DNA of 64,000 nucleotides. Origin: Oscillospiraceae bacterium (GTDB lineage: Bacteria; Bacillota; Clostridia; Oscillospirales; CAG-272). The position numbers were made by a program, and so were the translations under genes. How positions within the stretch are numbered: the first letter of the stretch is position 1; each line of letters begins with the position of its first letter. The notes below the pieces were generated by a model. It was given only the letters and a program-made list of their open reading frames with translations, did no database searches and had not been told where the DNA came from. This document shows positions 34,440-42,278 of the stretch, in pieces. The DNA lies in NCBI GenBank assembly GCA_015064685.1, contig SVRT01000005.1, positions 1 to 64,000 on the forward strand. The letters are read 5' to 3'.

Positions 34440-35558
34440 TCAATCAAATTCCGCAGTCCAATCCTCGTCCCACGGATATTTCATTCTCATGACCTGACCG
34501 CCGCGCTTTACCGATTCCTCGGCGTAGATTCCGGGGAGGGTCATTGCGAGTCCCTGACGGAGCGAGATGGGGGCGGGCTTATTATTGATGACGGCGTCGA
34601 AGAAGTGGTCGAGCATTGCAAAGTCCATGCCGCCGTGTCCGACCGCCTTCGGGTTGTCCTTATATGCAGGGGGCATTTTCTCGCCGCTGATCTCGTGGAG
34701 CTTTGTGTCGAGCTCGCGCATTGAATTATAGCGGATATGAGCGTTGTCCATTCTCTCGATCTTCTCCATATAGCCCTCGGTGCCGAATACGCGGTAGTTG
34801 TGTCTTCCGCACTCGGCTCTGCAGCGACCGTTACGGAGGAGACGGACGATAACGCCGTCTTCGGTCTGGAACTGTGCCGCTACCATATCGTCCTTTTTCG
34901 ATTCAGGTGTCTGGGGACCTGTGCCGAATGCGCTTACGTATCTGAGGTCGTTCTCAACTACGGTGAGAAGCGGACCGAGTGAATGTGTGCAGTAGCGGAT
35001 GGGGGAGAGAAGCTTTCTCCAATCACCGTTTTCGTGGAGGTGCTTGCTTACCGCGTTGAGCTCCCAGTGGATATACTCCGCCTCAAGATAGTAGGGCTTG
35101 CCGAGGAGTCCCTTGTGGTAGAATTCCTGCAAAAGCACGCAGAATTTCTGCTCGTTGGGGTTTGCGCCGACCGAGACCATTGCCTTTGATTCCTGTGCGA
35201 CCTTCCAGAGCATTTCCGCTTCCTTGAGGTTAGCGACTACGGGAATGTCGGTGAGGACGTTGATATTCTTTCTGAGTGCCTTTGCGATAAACTCTGCGTG
35301 TACGTCCGCGCCCGTTTCGACGATAACCACGTCAAGGTTTGCCTCGTCGAGCATCTTGTCGTAGCTGTCGTAGAATACGCACTCGGGGAAGTATTCGCTG
35401 ATGGGCTTGTCGGAAAGCCACTGTGTTTCATAGAAGTTGTGAGGGAAGAGGTCACATGCCGCTGCAGGAATTACCTCGTCGAACGAGCCGCCTGCGAGCT
35501 TGAATACCTCTCTGCCACGGTGGCCGAGTCCGACCACGCCTACTCTTATCTGTTTCAT
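34440..35558 (-). CDS. Gfo/Idh/MocA-family oxidoreductase
   Basis: A 372-residue NAD(P)-dependent oxidoreductase. The N-terminal Rossmann motif VGVVGLGHRG (residues about 4-13), the TDIPVVAN segment (in place of EKP) and the C-terminal alpha/beta domain with HGGMDFAMLDHF fit the family, which oxidises or epimerises sugars, inositols and glycosides, sometimes cleaving glycosidic bonds through redox chemistry. The ATG at 35558 follows GGAGGT at 8 nt. It heads a unit with the DUF4838 gene. The substrate is unknown; the missing EKP lysine is replaced by TDIP, seen in some glycosidase-like members. Confidence 0.87.
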   Translation of the reverse strand: MKQIRVGVVGLGHRGREVFKLAGGSFDEVIPAAACDLFPHNFYETQWLSDKPISEYFPECVFYDSYDKMLDEANLDVVIVETGADVHAEFIAKALRKNINVLTDIPVVANLKEAEMLWKVAQESKAMVSVGANPNEQKFCVLLQEFYHKGLLGKPYYLEAEYIHWELNAVSKHLHENGDWRKLLSPIRYCTHSLGPLLTVVENDLRYVSAFGTGPQTPESKKDDMVAAQFQTEDGVIVRLLRNGRCRAECGRHNYRVFGTEGYMEKIERMDNAHIRYNSMRELDTKLHEISGEKMPPAYKDNPKAVGHGGMDFAMLDHFFDAVINNKPAPISLRQGLAMTLPGIYAEESVKRGGQVMRMKYPWDEDWTAEFD

Positions 35559-35590
35559 GAAGGTTACCTCCAATTATTATTTTCGTTTTT

Positions 35591-35619
35591 ATTATACTAT
35601 CGCGATGTTTGATTGTAAA
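35591..35619 (-). promoter_or_regulatory. Promoter of the Gfo/Idh-DUF4838 unit
   Basis: Minus-strand TTTACA (35614-35619) and TATAAT (35591-35596), 17-bp spacer. Confidence 0.8.
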
Positions 35620-35765
35620 GAGAATTTTTCCGTTTTAATATGGAAAAAATCGCAATGTTTTAAAGAAATTCCCACCGTTCAAGGAATTTTGTTGAGGGAT
35701 TTTTCGGGAAAAGGAAAGAAAGAGGAAAATGAAAAGTTGAGAGTGGACGTTTGGATGGGGATGAG

Positions 35766-36019
35766 AAATTGCGGTTTTACGAATAGCCTTCTCCAGCGGA
35801 GAAGGGGGACCACCGAAGGTGGTGGATGAGGAGGTCGCCATCAAGGTGTTCGACACGGGAATTTTGTGGATTTTGTCTTGTAGCATAAAGATTCTTTTGC
35901 AACGAAATCAAGCTTTTTTACAGACGCAAAGCCCTTGAAAGGGCGACCTCCTCATCCACCGCTAACGCGGTCCCCCTTCCCCGCTGGGGAAGGCTTAACA
36001 CACCGACAAATCAAAATTT
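35766..36019. repeat. MITE-like palindromic element, class A copy 2 (254 bp)
   Basis: Same tips and interior as the elements at 30450-30702 and 38860-39113. Its centre (CAAGCTTTTTTACAGACGCA, AGCCCTTGAAAGGGC) is shared with copy 3 but not copy 1. It ends 2 bp before the GH39 terminator. Confidence 0.9.
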
Positions 36020-36020
36020 G

Positions 36021-36050
36021 AAAAAGGAACAGCGGCGCTGTTCCTTTTTT
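36021..36050. terminator. Terminator of the GH39-like gene
   Basis: GGAACAGC / GCTGTTCC stem flanked by AAAAA and TTTTTT, six bases past the leftward stop. Confidence 0.87.
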
Positions 36051-36056
36051 GTATTT

Positions 36057-37376
36057 TTAGTATTCGATATAGAGGATCGCGTCCTTGGGGAGAGTGAGAG
36101 CAGAGAGGTCTGCTTCGATCTCGTCGTGGATATGTTTTTCGTCGGTCATATAGATCTTTGCAGTTTTGTCTGCAAGTCCGAGGGTAAAGACGTTAAGAAT
36201 TACGTCCTCACCTGAGTTATTTGAGACCGCGATTCCTCCGTTTTCTCCGTTCGTTGCGGCGAGGGCGTAGACGTCGTTGCCGACCACGTTGCATTCAACA
36301 CACTTGCCGAGCGCGTAGAGCTGACCAAAGTTATAGAACGCGTAATATGCCTTGAAGGGAGAGCGGTCGAGCGGATTTACAGCGCCGCAGTAGGTCGACC
36401 ACCAGCGGAAATCGTAGTACATACACATATCGGTGGGGGTAGCGTGCTGGCTGATCATTACACCGAGGATATTGGATGCGTCCTTGAGCTTTCCGCGCTC
36501 TGCAACACCGGGATTCCACTCGTTGAGGTGTATCTCGGTCTCGGTGTAGCCGTATTTGTCGAGGTACTGACGGGGGTAATTTGCAAAAATTATGTTATCC
36601 TTGAGTCCTGCGTAGGTATGCCAGCCGAAGAAGTCGATTGGAACCTTGCGCGCGCTCATATACTCAAGGAATTTATGGAAGAACTCGATGAAATAGTCAA
36701 AGCGGTTTGTGGAATGCGCTATGTTGGAAACGTCTACGTTATTGAGGTTATAGAATCCGCAGGAGCCGTAGCCGCCTATCTTGATATTGGGAAAACGGTT
36801 CTTCAAGTAGGTCGCGGCGGTCTCGTAGAGCTCGAAATACTGCTCCATCGTTCCGCGCCACATCTGATTGAGCTCGATCTCAGGGTAGTTATCGGGCTCG
36901 TTCCAGATCTCCCAATAGGTAATATTATACCGGAAGCCGTCTGCCCAGCCCTCGTTATAGTGTATTATGATATGCTCGCAAATGCGCGCCCATTTTGCAT
37001 TATCCTTTGGAGGATAGATGCGATATGCCTTGATGTCGACGTAGTTTTCGATGGTTACGCCGAGGCGGTAGTAGGGCTCAACGCCGCTCTTTACCATTCT
37101 TTCAAGGAGAACGTCGGTGAACGCAAAATCGTAATTTGCGGGGTCGTTCTCGTCGGCATCGAAATCAGGAAAAACGTTGGGGATGTCGACGTATCTTGAG
37201 CCTCCGAAGCTACCTCCTGTGTCGTGAAGTCTGCCGAAGGGAATACGTGCAGCGGTCATTTTTTCGTCCCAGCCGTTGCTGTTGCGAGGAAGGGTGGGCA
37301 TATTATTTACCGCGTGCATGGGCTTGATTTTGCCGCAGATATTTTCAAAGTTGACGTTGATCTTGACGTTTTGCAT
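36057..37376 (-). CDS. GH39-like (clan GH-A) glycoside hydrolase
   Basis: A 439-residue protein resembling beta-xylosidases and related GH39 enzymes. The acid/base Glu160 lies in WEIWNEPD and the presumed nucleophile Glu286 in IHLNEWNPG, at the ends of barrel strands 4 and 7; GWHTYAG lies between. Residues about 370-439 form a C-terminal beta domain. No signal peptide, so intracellular. AAAAGGAGAAAAAC precedes the ATG. It is a single-gene unit with its own promoter. Beta-xylosidase is the best guess; related clan A activities cannot be excluded. Confidence 0.82.
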   Translation of the reverse strand: MQNVKINVNFENICGKIKPMHAVNNMPTLPRNSNGWDEKMTAARIPFGRLHDTGGSFGGSRYVDIPNVFPDFDADENDPANYDFAFTDVLLERMVKSGVEPYYRLGVTIENYVDIKAYRIYPPKDNAKWARICEHIIIHYNEGWADGFRYNITYWEIWNEPDNYPEIELNQMWRGTMEQYFELYETAATYLKNRFPNIKIGGYGSCGFYNLNNVDVSNIAHSTNRFDYFIEFFHKFLEYMSARKVPIDFFGWHTYAGLKDNIIFANYPRQYLDKYGYTETEIHLNEWNPGVAERGKLKDASNILGVMISQHATPTDMCMYYDFRWWSTYCGAVNPLDRSPFKAYYAFYNFGQLYALGKCVECNVVGNDVYALAATNGENGGIAVSNNSGEDVILNVFTLGLADKTAKIYMTDEKHIHDEIEADLSALTLPKDAILYIEY

Positions 37377-37432
37377 GTTTTTCTCCTTTTCTTTTGTCTA
37401 CAAGAGAAGCGTTTGACTTGCCTGTTGACTTT

Positions 37433-37460
37433 ATTATAGCAGAAAACTTTTATTTGTCAA
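37433..37460 (-). promoter_or_regulatory. GH39-like gene promoter
   Basis: Minus-strand TTGACA (37455-37460) and TATAAT (37433-37438) with a 16-bp spacer. Confidence 0.85.
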
Positions 37461-37507
37461 TGGAAAAGGACAAAAACGGTTATAAAAGCGTATGTATCTT
37501 TTGACAC

Positions 37508-37536
37508 AAGGGATATCTCTTTTTGAGATATCCCTT
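37508..37536. terminator. Hairpin after the small lipoprotein gene
   Basis: Perfect 12-bp stem AAGGGATATCTC / GAGATATCCCTT with a TTTTT loop. The T tail (TTCGTTTT) is on the plus strand; the minus-strand tail is poor, so its efficiency for the leftward gene is uncertain. Confidence 0.65.
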
Positions 37537-37547
37537 TTCGTTTTAGC

Positions 37548-37859
37548 TTATTTTCCTCTCGGGAACATACGGTCACGGGGACCGAAATTGCGAGCGGAAT
37601 CTCCTCCGGGTGTGCCGTCCTCGATACCGTGGGTCGCATGCTCGTATGCATCGCCTATCATACGCTCTGCATCGTCGATCATTCTTTCCGCGTCGTCGCC
37701 GACCGTGTTTGTGCCCGCCTCGCTCTTCGCTTCTGTGACGGTCTCGTTTGCGCCGCCGTCCGCGTTACCGCCTGTCGCGGTGTTTCCGCCGCAGGATACG
37801 AGAAGCGCGCTTGCACAGAGAGTGAGTGTCAGGGCTGCTGTAATTATGATCTTTTTCAT
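37548..37859 (-). CDS. Small lipoprotein of unknown function
   Basis: A 103-residue protein with a lipoprotein signal ending LLVSC (Cys23), a Gly/Asn/Ala-rich linker and a duplicated DDAERMI unit near residues 54-67. The C-terminus is basic (RDRMFPRGK). Start at 37859 with TTGGAG at 8 nt; the longer frame upstream is not signal-like. Small clostridial lipoproteins with an ERMI-type repeat are common but uncharacterised. Confidence 0.7.
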   Translation of the reverse strand: MKKIIITAALTLTLCASALLVSCGGNTATGGNADGGANETVTEAKSEAGTNTVGDDAERMIDDAERMIGDAYEHATHGIEDGTPGGDSARNFGPRDRMFPRGK

Positions 37860-38044
37860 TTCATACTCCAATGCCGTATTATCGGCAGGTCTTTTTTGCG
37901 GAGCTTTTGCTCCGCTTTTATATTTTGCCCCGAAAGAGTTGTATAAGTCGCAGTCTTGGGTGGTATTTAGTGGAATATGAGGCATTATTTTTAAATAAAA
38001 TGAAAGCAGATTATGTGTTTTTGGGCGGAATCGAGGTGGGGACG

Positions 38045-38854
38045 GTGATTTATGAAAGGCTTTTAGCGATCTTTCTTTGCTTAGTTGCCCTTATGAATAC
38101 AAGGGTAAATGTGTCGGACGGTGGAGCGTTCGCGCTTGGCGAAATTGATATATGCTCGGTGGAGCTGAGCGGCGGCGAGGTTGAGAATGGCATAATCGAG
38201 GTTGCGCTGAGCTTGGAGTGTGAGGACGGTTTTTGCGGTGTGTTGGCAGAGATTGAATACTGTCGGGAGGATTTTTTGCTGCTTTTTTGCGGAACGGACG
38301 GGGAAGAGATGAAGTGTTCGTTCTATGATGGGGAGGGGTGCGTGCGAATTTTGCTTGACGGAGCGGAGAATTATGCCAAGGAGACGGTCAGGCTTTATTT
38401 TGAGCGGAGAGACGGATTTTGGGGTGAAGGAGTATTTGAGGCCGTCAAGGTTGAGGTGTATCGATTTGATCCTGTCGGAGAGATCTGTTCTTCGGACGTT
38501 GATTTTATTTCCCCAAGCATTGAAATAGAAAAAGTCGGAGGCGAGGACGCTCCTGCGACTGTGTCGGTCGTTGAGGTGATGCTTTACCGAGGGGAAAGTG
38601 GAGAAATTGATTTGATGCTTAAGGGATCTGCTTCGGATTCATTTTTTGCGACGGGGTTTAGGATCTTTGCAATTGAGCTTGACGGCGCTGAAAGCGAGTC
38701 CCTGGAGGTGGTTGGCATAACACATGGAGGGCAATTCGAAAAATGGGTGCGATTGACCTTGCGCGGAAGCGTTTCGGTCGTGGTTACACCTCTTGCCTAC
38801 AACAGACTCGGTGCAATTGAAGGAGATAAGCGCGTTTTTGTTTTCGAGGAATAA
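38045..38854 (+). CDS. Exported beta-rich protein, possibly cohesin-like
   Basis: A 269-residue protein if started at GTG 38045, which follows GAGGTGGGG and begins with a hydrophobic segment (LLAIFLCLVALM). ATG 38000 lacks a ribosome site. Residues about 25-160 (GVLAEIEYCREDFLLL, then RILLDGAEN and VRLYFE, AVKVEVY) have the strand order of cohesin-like domains; a second, similar half follows. Recognition is weak. There is no dockerin-bearing enzyme in the window. It ends 5 bp before the third class A repeat element. Confidence 0.5.
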   Translation: MIYERLLAIFLCLVALMNTRVNVSDGGAFALGEIDICSVELSGGEVENGIIEVALSLECEDGFCGVLAEIEYCREDFLLLFCGTDGEEMKCSFYDGEGCVRILLDGAENYAKETVRLYFERRDGFWGEGVFEAVKVEVYRFDPVGEICSSDVDFISPSIEIEKVGGEDAPATVSVVEVMLYRGESGEIDLMLKGSASDSFFATGFRIFAIELDGAESESLEVVGITHGGQFEKWVRLTLRGSVSVVVTPLAYNRLGAIEGDKRVFVFEE

Positions 38855-38859
38855 TTCAT

Positions 38860-39113
38860 AAATTGGGGTTTTACGAATAGCCTTCTCCAGCGGAGAAGGG
38901 GGACCACCGAAGGTGGTGGATGAGGAGGTCGCCATCAAGGTGTTCGACACGGGAGTTTTGTGGATTTTGTCTTGTAGCATAAAGATTCTTTTGCAACGAA
39001 ACAAAGCTTTTTTACAGACGCAAAGCCCTTGAAAGGGCGACCTCCTCATCCACCGCTAACGCGGTCCCCCTTCCCCGCTGGGGAAGGCTAAACACACCGA
39101 TAAATCAAAATTT
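38860..39113. repeat. MITE-like palindromic element, class A copy 3 (254 bp)
   Basis: Left tip AAATTGGGGTTTT, right tip as in the other copies. Nearly identical to 35766-36019 in the centre and both arms. Ends 13 bp before the acpP terminator. Confidence 0.9.
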
Positions 39114-39125
39114 GAAGGAGCGTAG

Positions 39126-39166
39126 AAAAAACCGCTTCGCGCGTGAGCCGTGCGAAGCGGTTTTTT
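39126..39166. terminator. acpP terminator
   Basis: AAAAAACCGCTTCGC / GCGAAGCGGTTTTTT, an 11-bp GC-rich core with A and T tracts for both directions. Confidence 0.9.
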
Positions 39167-39175
39167 GTTATGCGA

Positions 39176-39391
39176 TCAGGTGATCGATGCGATGTACTCT
39201 GCGAGCTTTGCGGGGGTGTTGTGCTTGGGGTTGATGTCGATGTCGGCACCAAGTGCGTCCTCAAGCTGGAGAATAAGCTCTGCTAAGTCAAGTGAGTCAA
39301 GACCCATATCCGTAAAGGTCTGGTCTGCGCTGTACTCGGATTCGTCTCTGTCCTGATACTCGGCGATGATTTCGATGATTTTCTGTTCCAT
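39176..39391 (-). CDS. acpP: Acyl carrier protein
   Basis: A 71-residue acidic four-helix protein with the phosphopantetheine site GLDSLDLAEL (Ser33) and the usual LEDALGADID third helix. It carries acyl chains for fatty acid synthesis. It is slightly shorter than E. coli AcpP (78). It is monocistronic here rather than beside fabD/fabG/fabF, so a specialised carrier (for example for a surface lipid or a D-alanyl-type modification) is possible. CAGAGGT precedes the ATG. Confidence 0.88.
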   Translation of the reverse strand: MEQKIIEIIAEYQDRDESEYSADQTFTDMGLDSLDLAELILQLEDALGADIDINPKHNTPAKLAEYIASIT

Positions 39392-39468
39392 TTTTTACCT
39401 CTGTTTTAATATATAGATTTGTCGAAGTCGATTTTTTCTTCGTCGGCTCCCGAGGACCCGACCCGTAT

Positions 39469-39497
39469 ATTATATCAGCAAATTATTGATTTGTCAA
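39469..39497 (-). promoter_or_regulatory. acpP promoter
   Basis: Minus-strand TTGACA (39492-39497) and TATAAT (39469-39474), 17-bp spacer, full consensus. Confidence 0.9.
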
Positions 39498-39534
39498 CAT
39501 CTTTGCGCGAAATTCACAGAGAGGGGCGTTTTTG

Positions 39535-41046
39535 TCAGCTTGCGGAGCGCAACGCGAGAGTTACGGTATAATATTTTCCTGCGCGGAAGTAGGTTACGGA
39601 GACGGTATCGCCGCCGTTGAACTTATTGATGATATCCATTACCTGGTATATCGTTGACACGGTGTTTCCGTTTACCTCTGTCACGATATCGCCTTCCTTG
39701 AGGTGCTTTGATGCGTCCGAGCCTGCGCTTGTCGCACTGACGTAGACACCCGATTTTGCCGCATAGAAGGTTGTGTTGGGATTTGCCGCCGCGTACGCCT
39801 CGTCTACCACATTGACGCCGCTGCCCTCTTCATTGCTGAAGCTTTCGTAGAAGGTTCCCTCGACTACTCCGACACCGGTTATTCCGAGAAGGGGACGGGG
39901 GAGGGATATGCCTGAGCTTACGTCGTCCGCATGTCCGTTTTCGATGATTGCGTTCGCGTCGATAAGCACTCCGGTGGCGGGAAGGGCGAAGCCCATTCCT
40001 GCGCTATCTGATCTTTTGAGCGTTACTATTCCAACTACCTCGCCGCGGACGTTGATGAGAGGTCCGCCCGAGTTTCCGTGGTTAACGGGTGCATCTGTCT
40101 GCACCACGATCATTTTCTTTTCAAGCACGCCCTCGCTGTCGTATATCATAAGCTGGCGCTCGGGGCAGGAGACCACGCCCTGCGTTACGCTCCAGCTGTA
40201 ATCCGTACCCTCGGGAGTGCCTATCGCATAGACCTTTTCGCCGTATCTTACCGCCTTTGAGTCGACGAATGCTGCGGCGCGAAGCCCTGTGCGCTCGATC
40301 TTGAGCACTGCTACGTCGTCGTCCTCGTGATAGCCGACGACCACTGCCTTTTCGGCCGTGATCTCTCCGTAGAGCTCTACTGTCACGCTGCTGCAGTCCT
40401 CGATCACGTGGTAATTGGTGATAATGTATCCGTTTTCGCTGATGATCACGCCGGTTCCCGTGCTTGTGCTTGTAACACCTGTGCCTCTGACGACAACAAC
40501 GGAGTTTAAGAAATCCTCGAGCACGGTGGGCTCGATGTCGGTATCGGGGACGGTGGAATTCTGGTTAACTACGTTATTTACACTTTGCTTGACCGGGAAG
40601 AATCCGAGCATAAGCGAAAGTGCAAACGCTACGAGCAGCACGATAGAGCATGCCGACAGGATGCAGGAGAGGTGAAGCGCGGTAAAACGCTTTTTGTGCT
40701 CGGGCTGAGCCTCGGTTTTTATACTGTCTGTCTCGGGCTCAGCGGATATCTCGGGTTCGGTGTCCGTCTCGGGCTCGGCGGATATCTCGGGTTCGGTGTC
40801 CGTCTCGGGCTCGGCGGATATCTCGGGTTCGGTGTCCGTCTCAGGCTCGGCGGTTGGCTCTGCTTCGGAGTCCGTCCATTCCCAATTGAATGCCTGCGTG
40901 TCGTTCGCTGTATCGCCGGAAGAGTCTTCAGGCTCGGTCTGCTCCGCGGTATTCTGTTCTGTGGTTTTATCCGCCTCTGAGTTATCAAGACTTTCGTTGT
41001 TTTCTTTTTCCTCGGGATCGAAGGGGGTCTTTTCGTTTTCGTTCAT
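39535..41046 (-). CDS. htrA: HtrA-like membrane-anchored serine protease with PDZ domain
   Basis: A 503-residue protein. An acidic cytoplasmic region (1-110) contains three exact 12-residue EPETDTEPEISA-type repeats; one membrane helix follows (about 123-148). The trypsin-like domain has the triad His213 (TNYHVIE), Asp244 (DDDVAVLKI) and Ser326 (GNSGGPL). A PDZ domain covers about 400-500 (LKEGDIVTEVNGNTV). It degrades or refolds damaged exported proteins at the membrane. The ATG at 41046 is preferred over a TTG at 41058 because of TTTGGAG. It lies 88 nt after an OmpR-type regulator gene that probably controls it, as with CssR and HtrA in Bacillus (by analogy). Confidence 0.92.
   Translation of the reverse strand: MNENEKTPFDPEEKENNESLDNSEADKTTEQNTAEQTEPEDSSGDTANDTQAFNWEWTDSEAEPTAEPETDTEPEISAEPETDTEPEISAEPETDTEPEISAEPETDSIKTEAQPEHKKRFTALHLSCILSACSIVLLVAFALSLMLGFFPVKQSVNNVVNQNSTVPDTDIEPTVLEDFLNSVVVVRGTGVTSTSTGTGVIISENGYIITNYHVIEDCSSVTVELYGEITAEKAVVVGYHEDDDVAVLKIERTGLRAAAFVDSKAVRYGEKVYAIGTPEGTDYSWSVTQGVVSCPERQLMIYDSEGVLEKKMIVVQTDAPVNHGNSGGPLINVRGEVVGIVTLKRSDSAGMGFALPATGVLIDANAIIENGHADDVSSGISLPRPLLGITGVGVVEGTFYESFSNEEGSGVNVVDEAYAAANPNTTFYAAKSGVYVSATSAGSDASKHLKEGDIVTEVNGNTVSTIYQVMDIINKFNGGDTVSVTYFRAGKYYTVTLALRSAS
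40731..40853. repeat. 36-bp tandem repeat within htrA
   Basis: Three full copies and a partial fourth of a 36-bp unit (TCTCGGGCTC[A/G]GCGGATA followed by TCTCGGGTTCGGTGTCCG) encode the EPETDTEPEISA repeats. Near-identity at the DNA level suggests recent expansion or slippage. Confidence 0.92.
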
Positions 41047-41075
41047 AGCTTGCTCCAAATAACTTTTTCGAAATC

Positions 41076-41102
41076 ATACGCCAACTCGTTGAGTTGGCGT
41101 AT
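41076..41102 (-). terminator. Hairpin between the response regulator and htrA
   Basis: A perfect 12-bp stem ATACGCCAACTC / GAGTTGGCGTAT with a 3-nt loop. The minus-strand tail (GATTTCG) is weak, so it may be a partial terminator or an mRNA processing site that sets htrA levels. Confidence 0.65.
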
Positions 41103-41134
41103 ATAAGGGTTGATATTCAATTATATTATTGACC

Positions 41135-41827
41135 TCAGTTGAGTATCTCAAACTTGTAGCCTACGCCCCAGACCGTCTTTATTACCCATTTGTCCGAAAC
41201 GCCCTCAAGCTTTTCGCGAAGTCTTTTGATATGCACGTCGACGGTTCTTGAGTCGCCGAGGTAGTCAAAGCCCCAGACCTTATCAAGAAGCTGGTCACGT
41301 GTGAATACTCTGTTATAATTGGAAGAGAGGAAGTAGAGAAGCTCGAGCTCCTTGGGGGGAATATCAACGCTCTTGCCCTTGAGCTTGAGCTCGTATTTCT
41401 CGTGGCTTATCTCGATGTTCTCAAATCTGATGACCTCGTCGTCTGTCTGCGGTACGCTTGAGCGGCAACGGCGGAGAACTGCTTTGATCCTTGCGGAGAG
41501 CTCCTTGTTGTCGATAGGCTTTACCATATAGTCGTCTGCTCCGAGCTCGAGTCCGAGAACCTTATCAAAGACCTCGCCCTTCGTGCTTATCATAATGATC
41601 GGCTTCTGCGAGCTTTCGCGGATCTCGCGGCAGACCTGCCAGCCGTCCTTCTTGGGAAGGGTGATATCAAGGACTGTGATATCGGGGTCGTACATCTTGA
41701 AGAAGCTGATGCCCTCGCTGCCGTCTGCGGCAACCTTTACGTCGTAGCCCTCGGTCTCAAAGAAGCTCTTTATAGCTTCTGATATTGCAACCTCGTCCTC
41801 GATGACGAGGATCTTTGTTTCCATCAT
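41135..41827 (-). CDS. OmpR/PhoB-family response regulator
   Basis: A 230-residue regulator: receiver domain with acidic pair Glu10-Asp11, phospho-acceptor Asp54 (TVLDITLPKKDG) and the KPID lysine, then a winged-helix DNA-binding domain (about 130-228) with the RTVDVHIKRLREKL recognition helix. The start at 41827 follows AGGAGGAC; upstream sequence in the longer frame is not domain-like. No histidine kinase gene is adjacent on this strand; the kinase at 42279 is LytS-type and pairs with its own regulator, so this one is an orphan in the window. It probably drives htrA. Confidence 0.92.
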   Translation of the reverse strand: MMETKILVIEDEVAISEAIKSFFETEGYDVKVAADGSEGISFFKMYDPDITVLDITLPKKDGWQVCREIRESSQKPIIMISTKGEVFDKVLGLELGADDYMVKPIDNKELSARIKAVLRRCRSSVPQTDDEVIRFENIEISHEKYELKLKGKSVDIPPKELELLYFLSSNYNRVFTRDQLLDKVWGFDYLGDSRTVDVHIKRLREKLEGVSDKWVIKTVWGVGYKFEILN

Positions 41828-42130
41828 TTTATTCTGTCCTCCTGATATATGTGTCGTTTCTCTGTAAACGGTAGAATACTGCCTCATAATAACATTGTAC
41901 AGTATTATTTGGAATATTTTGTGAAAGCGAGTTGAATTCTTAACGAAATTTGCCGAAAAAATTAACTCTGTTAAATTTACGGACACATCAATTTCGAATT
42001 AAATTTATCGCGCGTTAACAATTATATCACAAAAAATTCGATTTGTACAGAGTTTTTTAAAAAAAAACGAAGAAATTTTTAATTTTTTTCGTACGGACAC
42101 GTTTTTTGTGGGGGATTTTTTGAATAAGTC

Positions 42131-42159
42131 TTGAAAAAAGGGAAGAAATGTAATACAAT
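42131..42159 (+). promoter_or_regulatory. Promoter of the LytS-like/SARP-like two-component operon
   Basis: TTGAAA (42131-42136), 17-bp spacer, TACAAT (42154-42159). Leader about 115 nt. The rest of the 451-bp divergent gap (41828-42278) is AT-rich with no gene seen. Confidence 0.75.
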
Positions 42160-42278
42160 GTAGTTACAGTGGTGAAATATAGCATTTTGCGGATAGGAAG
42201 CGGACAGGTGAGCTACCGTGGAGGCTCTGCTTTGCGATTGATTGAGATAAGAATACATAAGAAGAAAGGAAGGGAAAT

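Noticed and set aside
30450-39113. A short frame starting MLQDKIHK(I/T)PVSNTLMA repeated in all class A elements
   Set aside because: It is repeated only because the elements are repeats; its length varies with the flanks, no Shine-Dalgarno is present and the DNA is palindromic.
40731-40853. Regular repeats that could suggest a CRISPR array
   Set aside because: Units are contiguous with no unique spacers and translate in frame as the HtrA acidic repeat.
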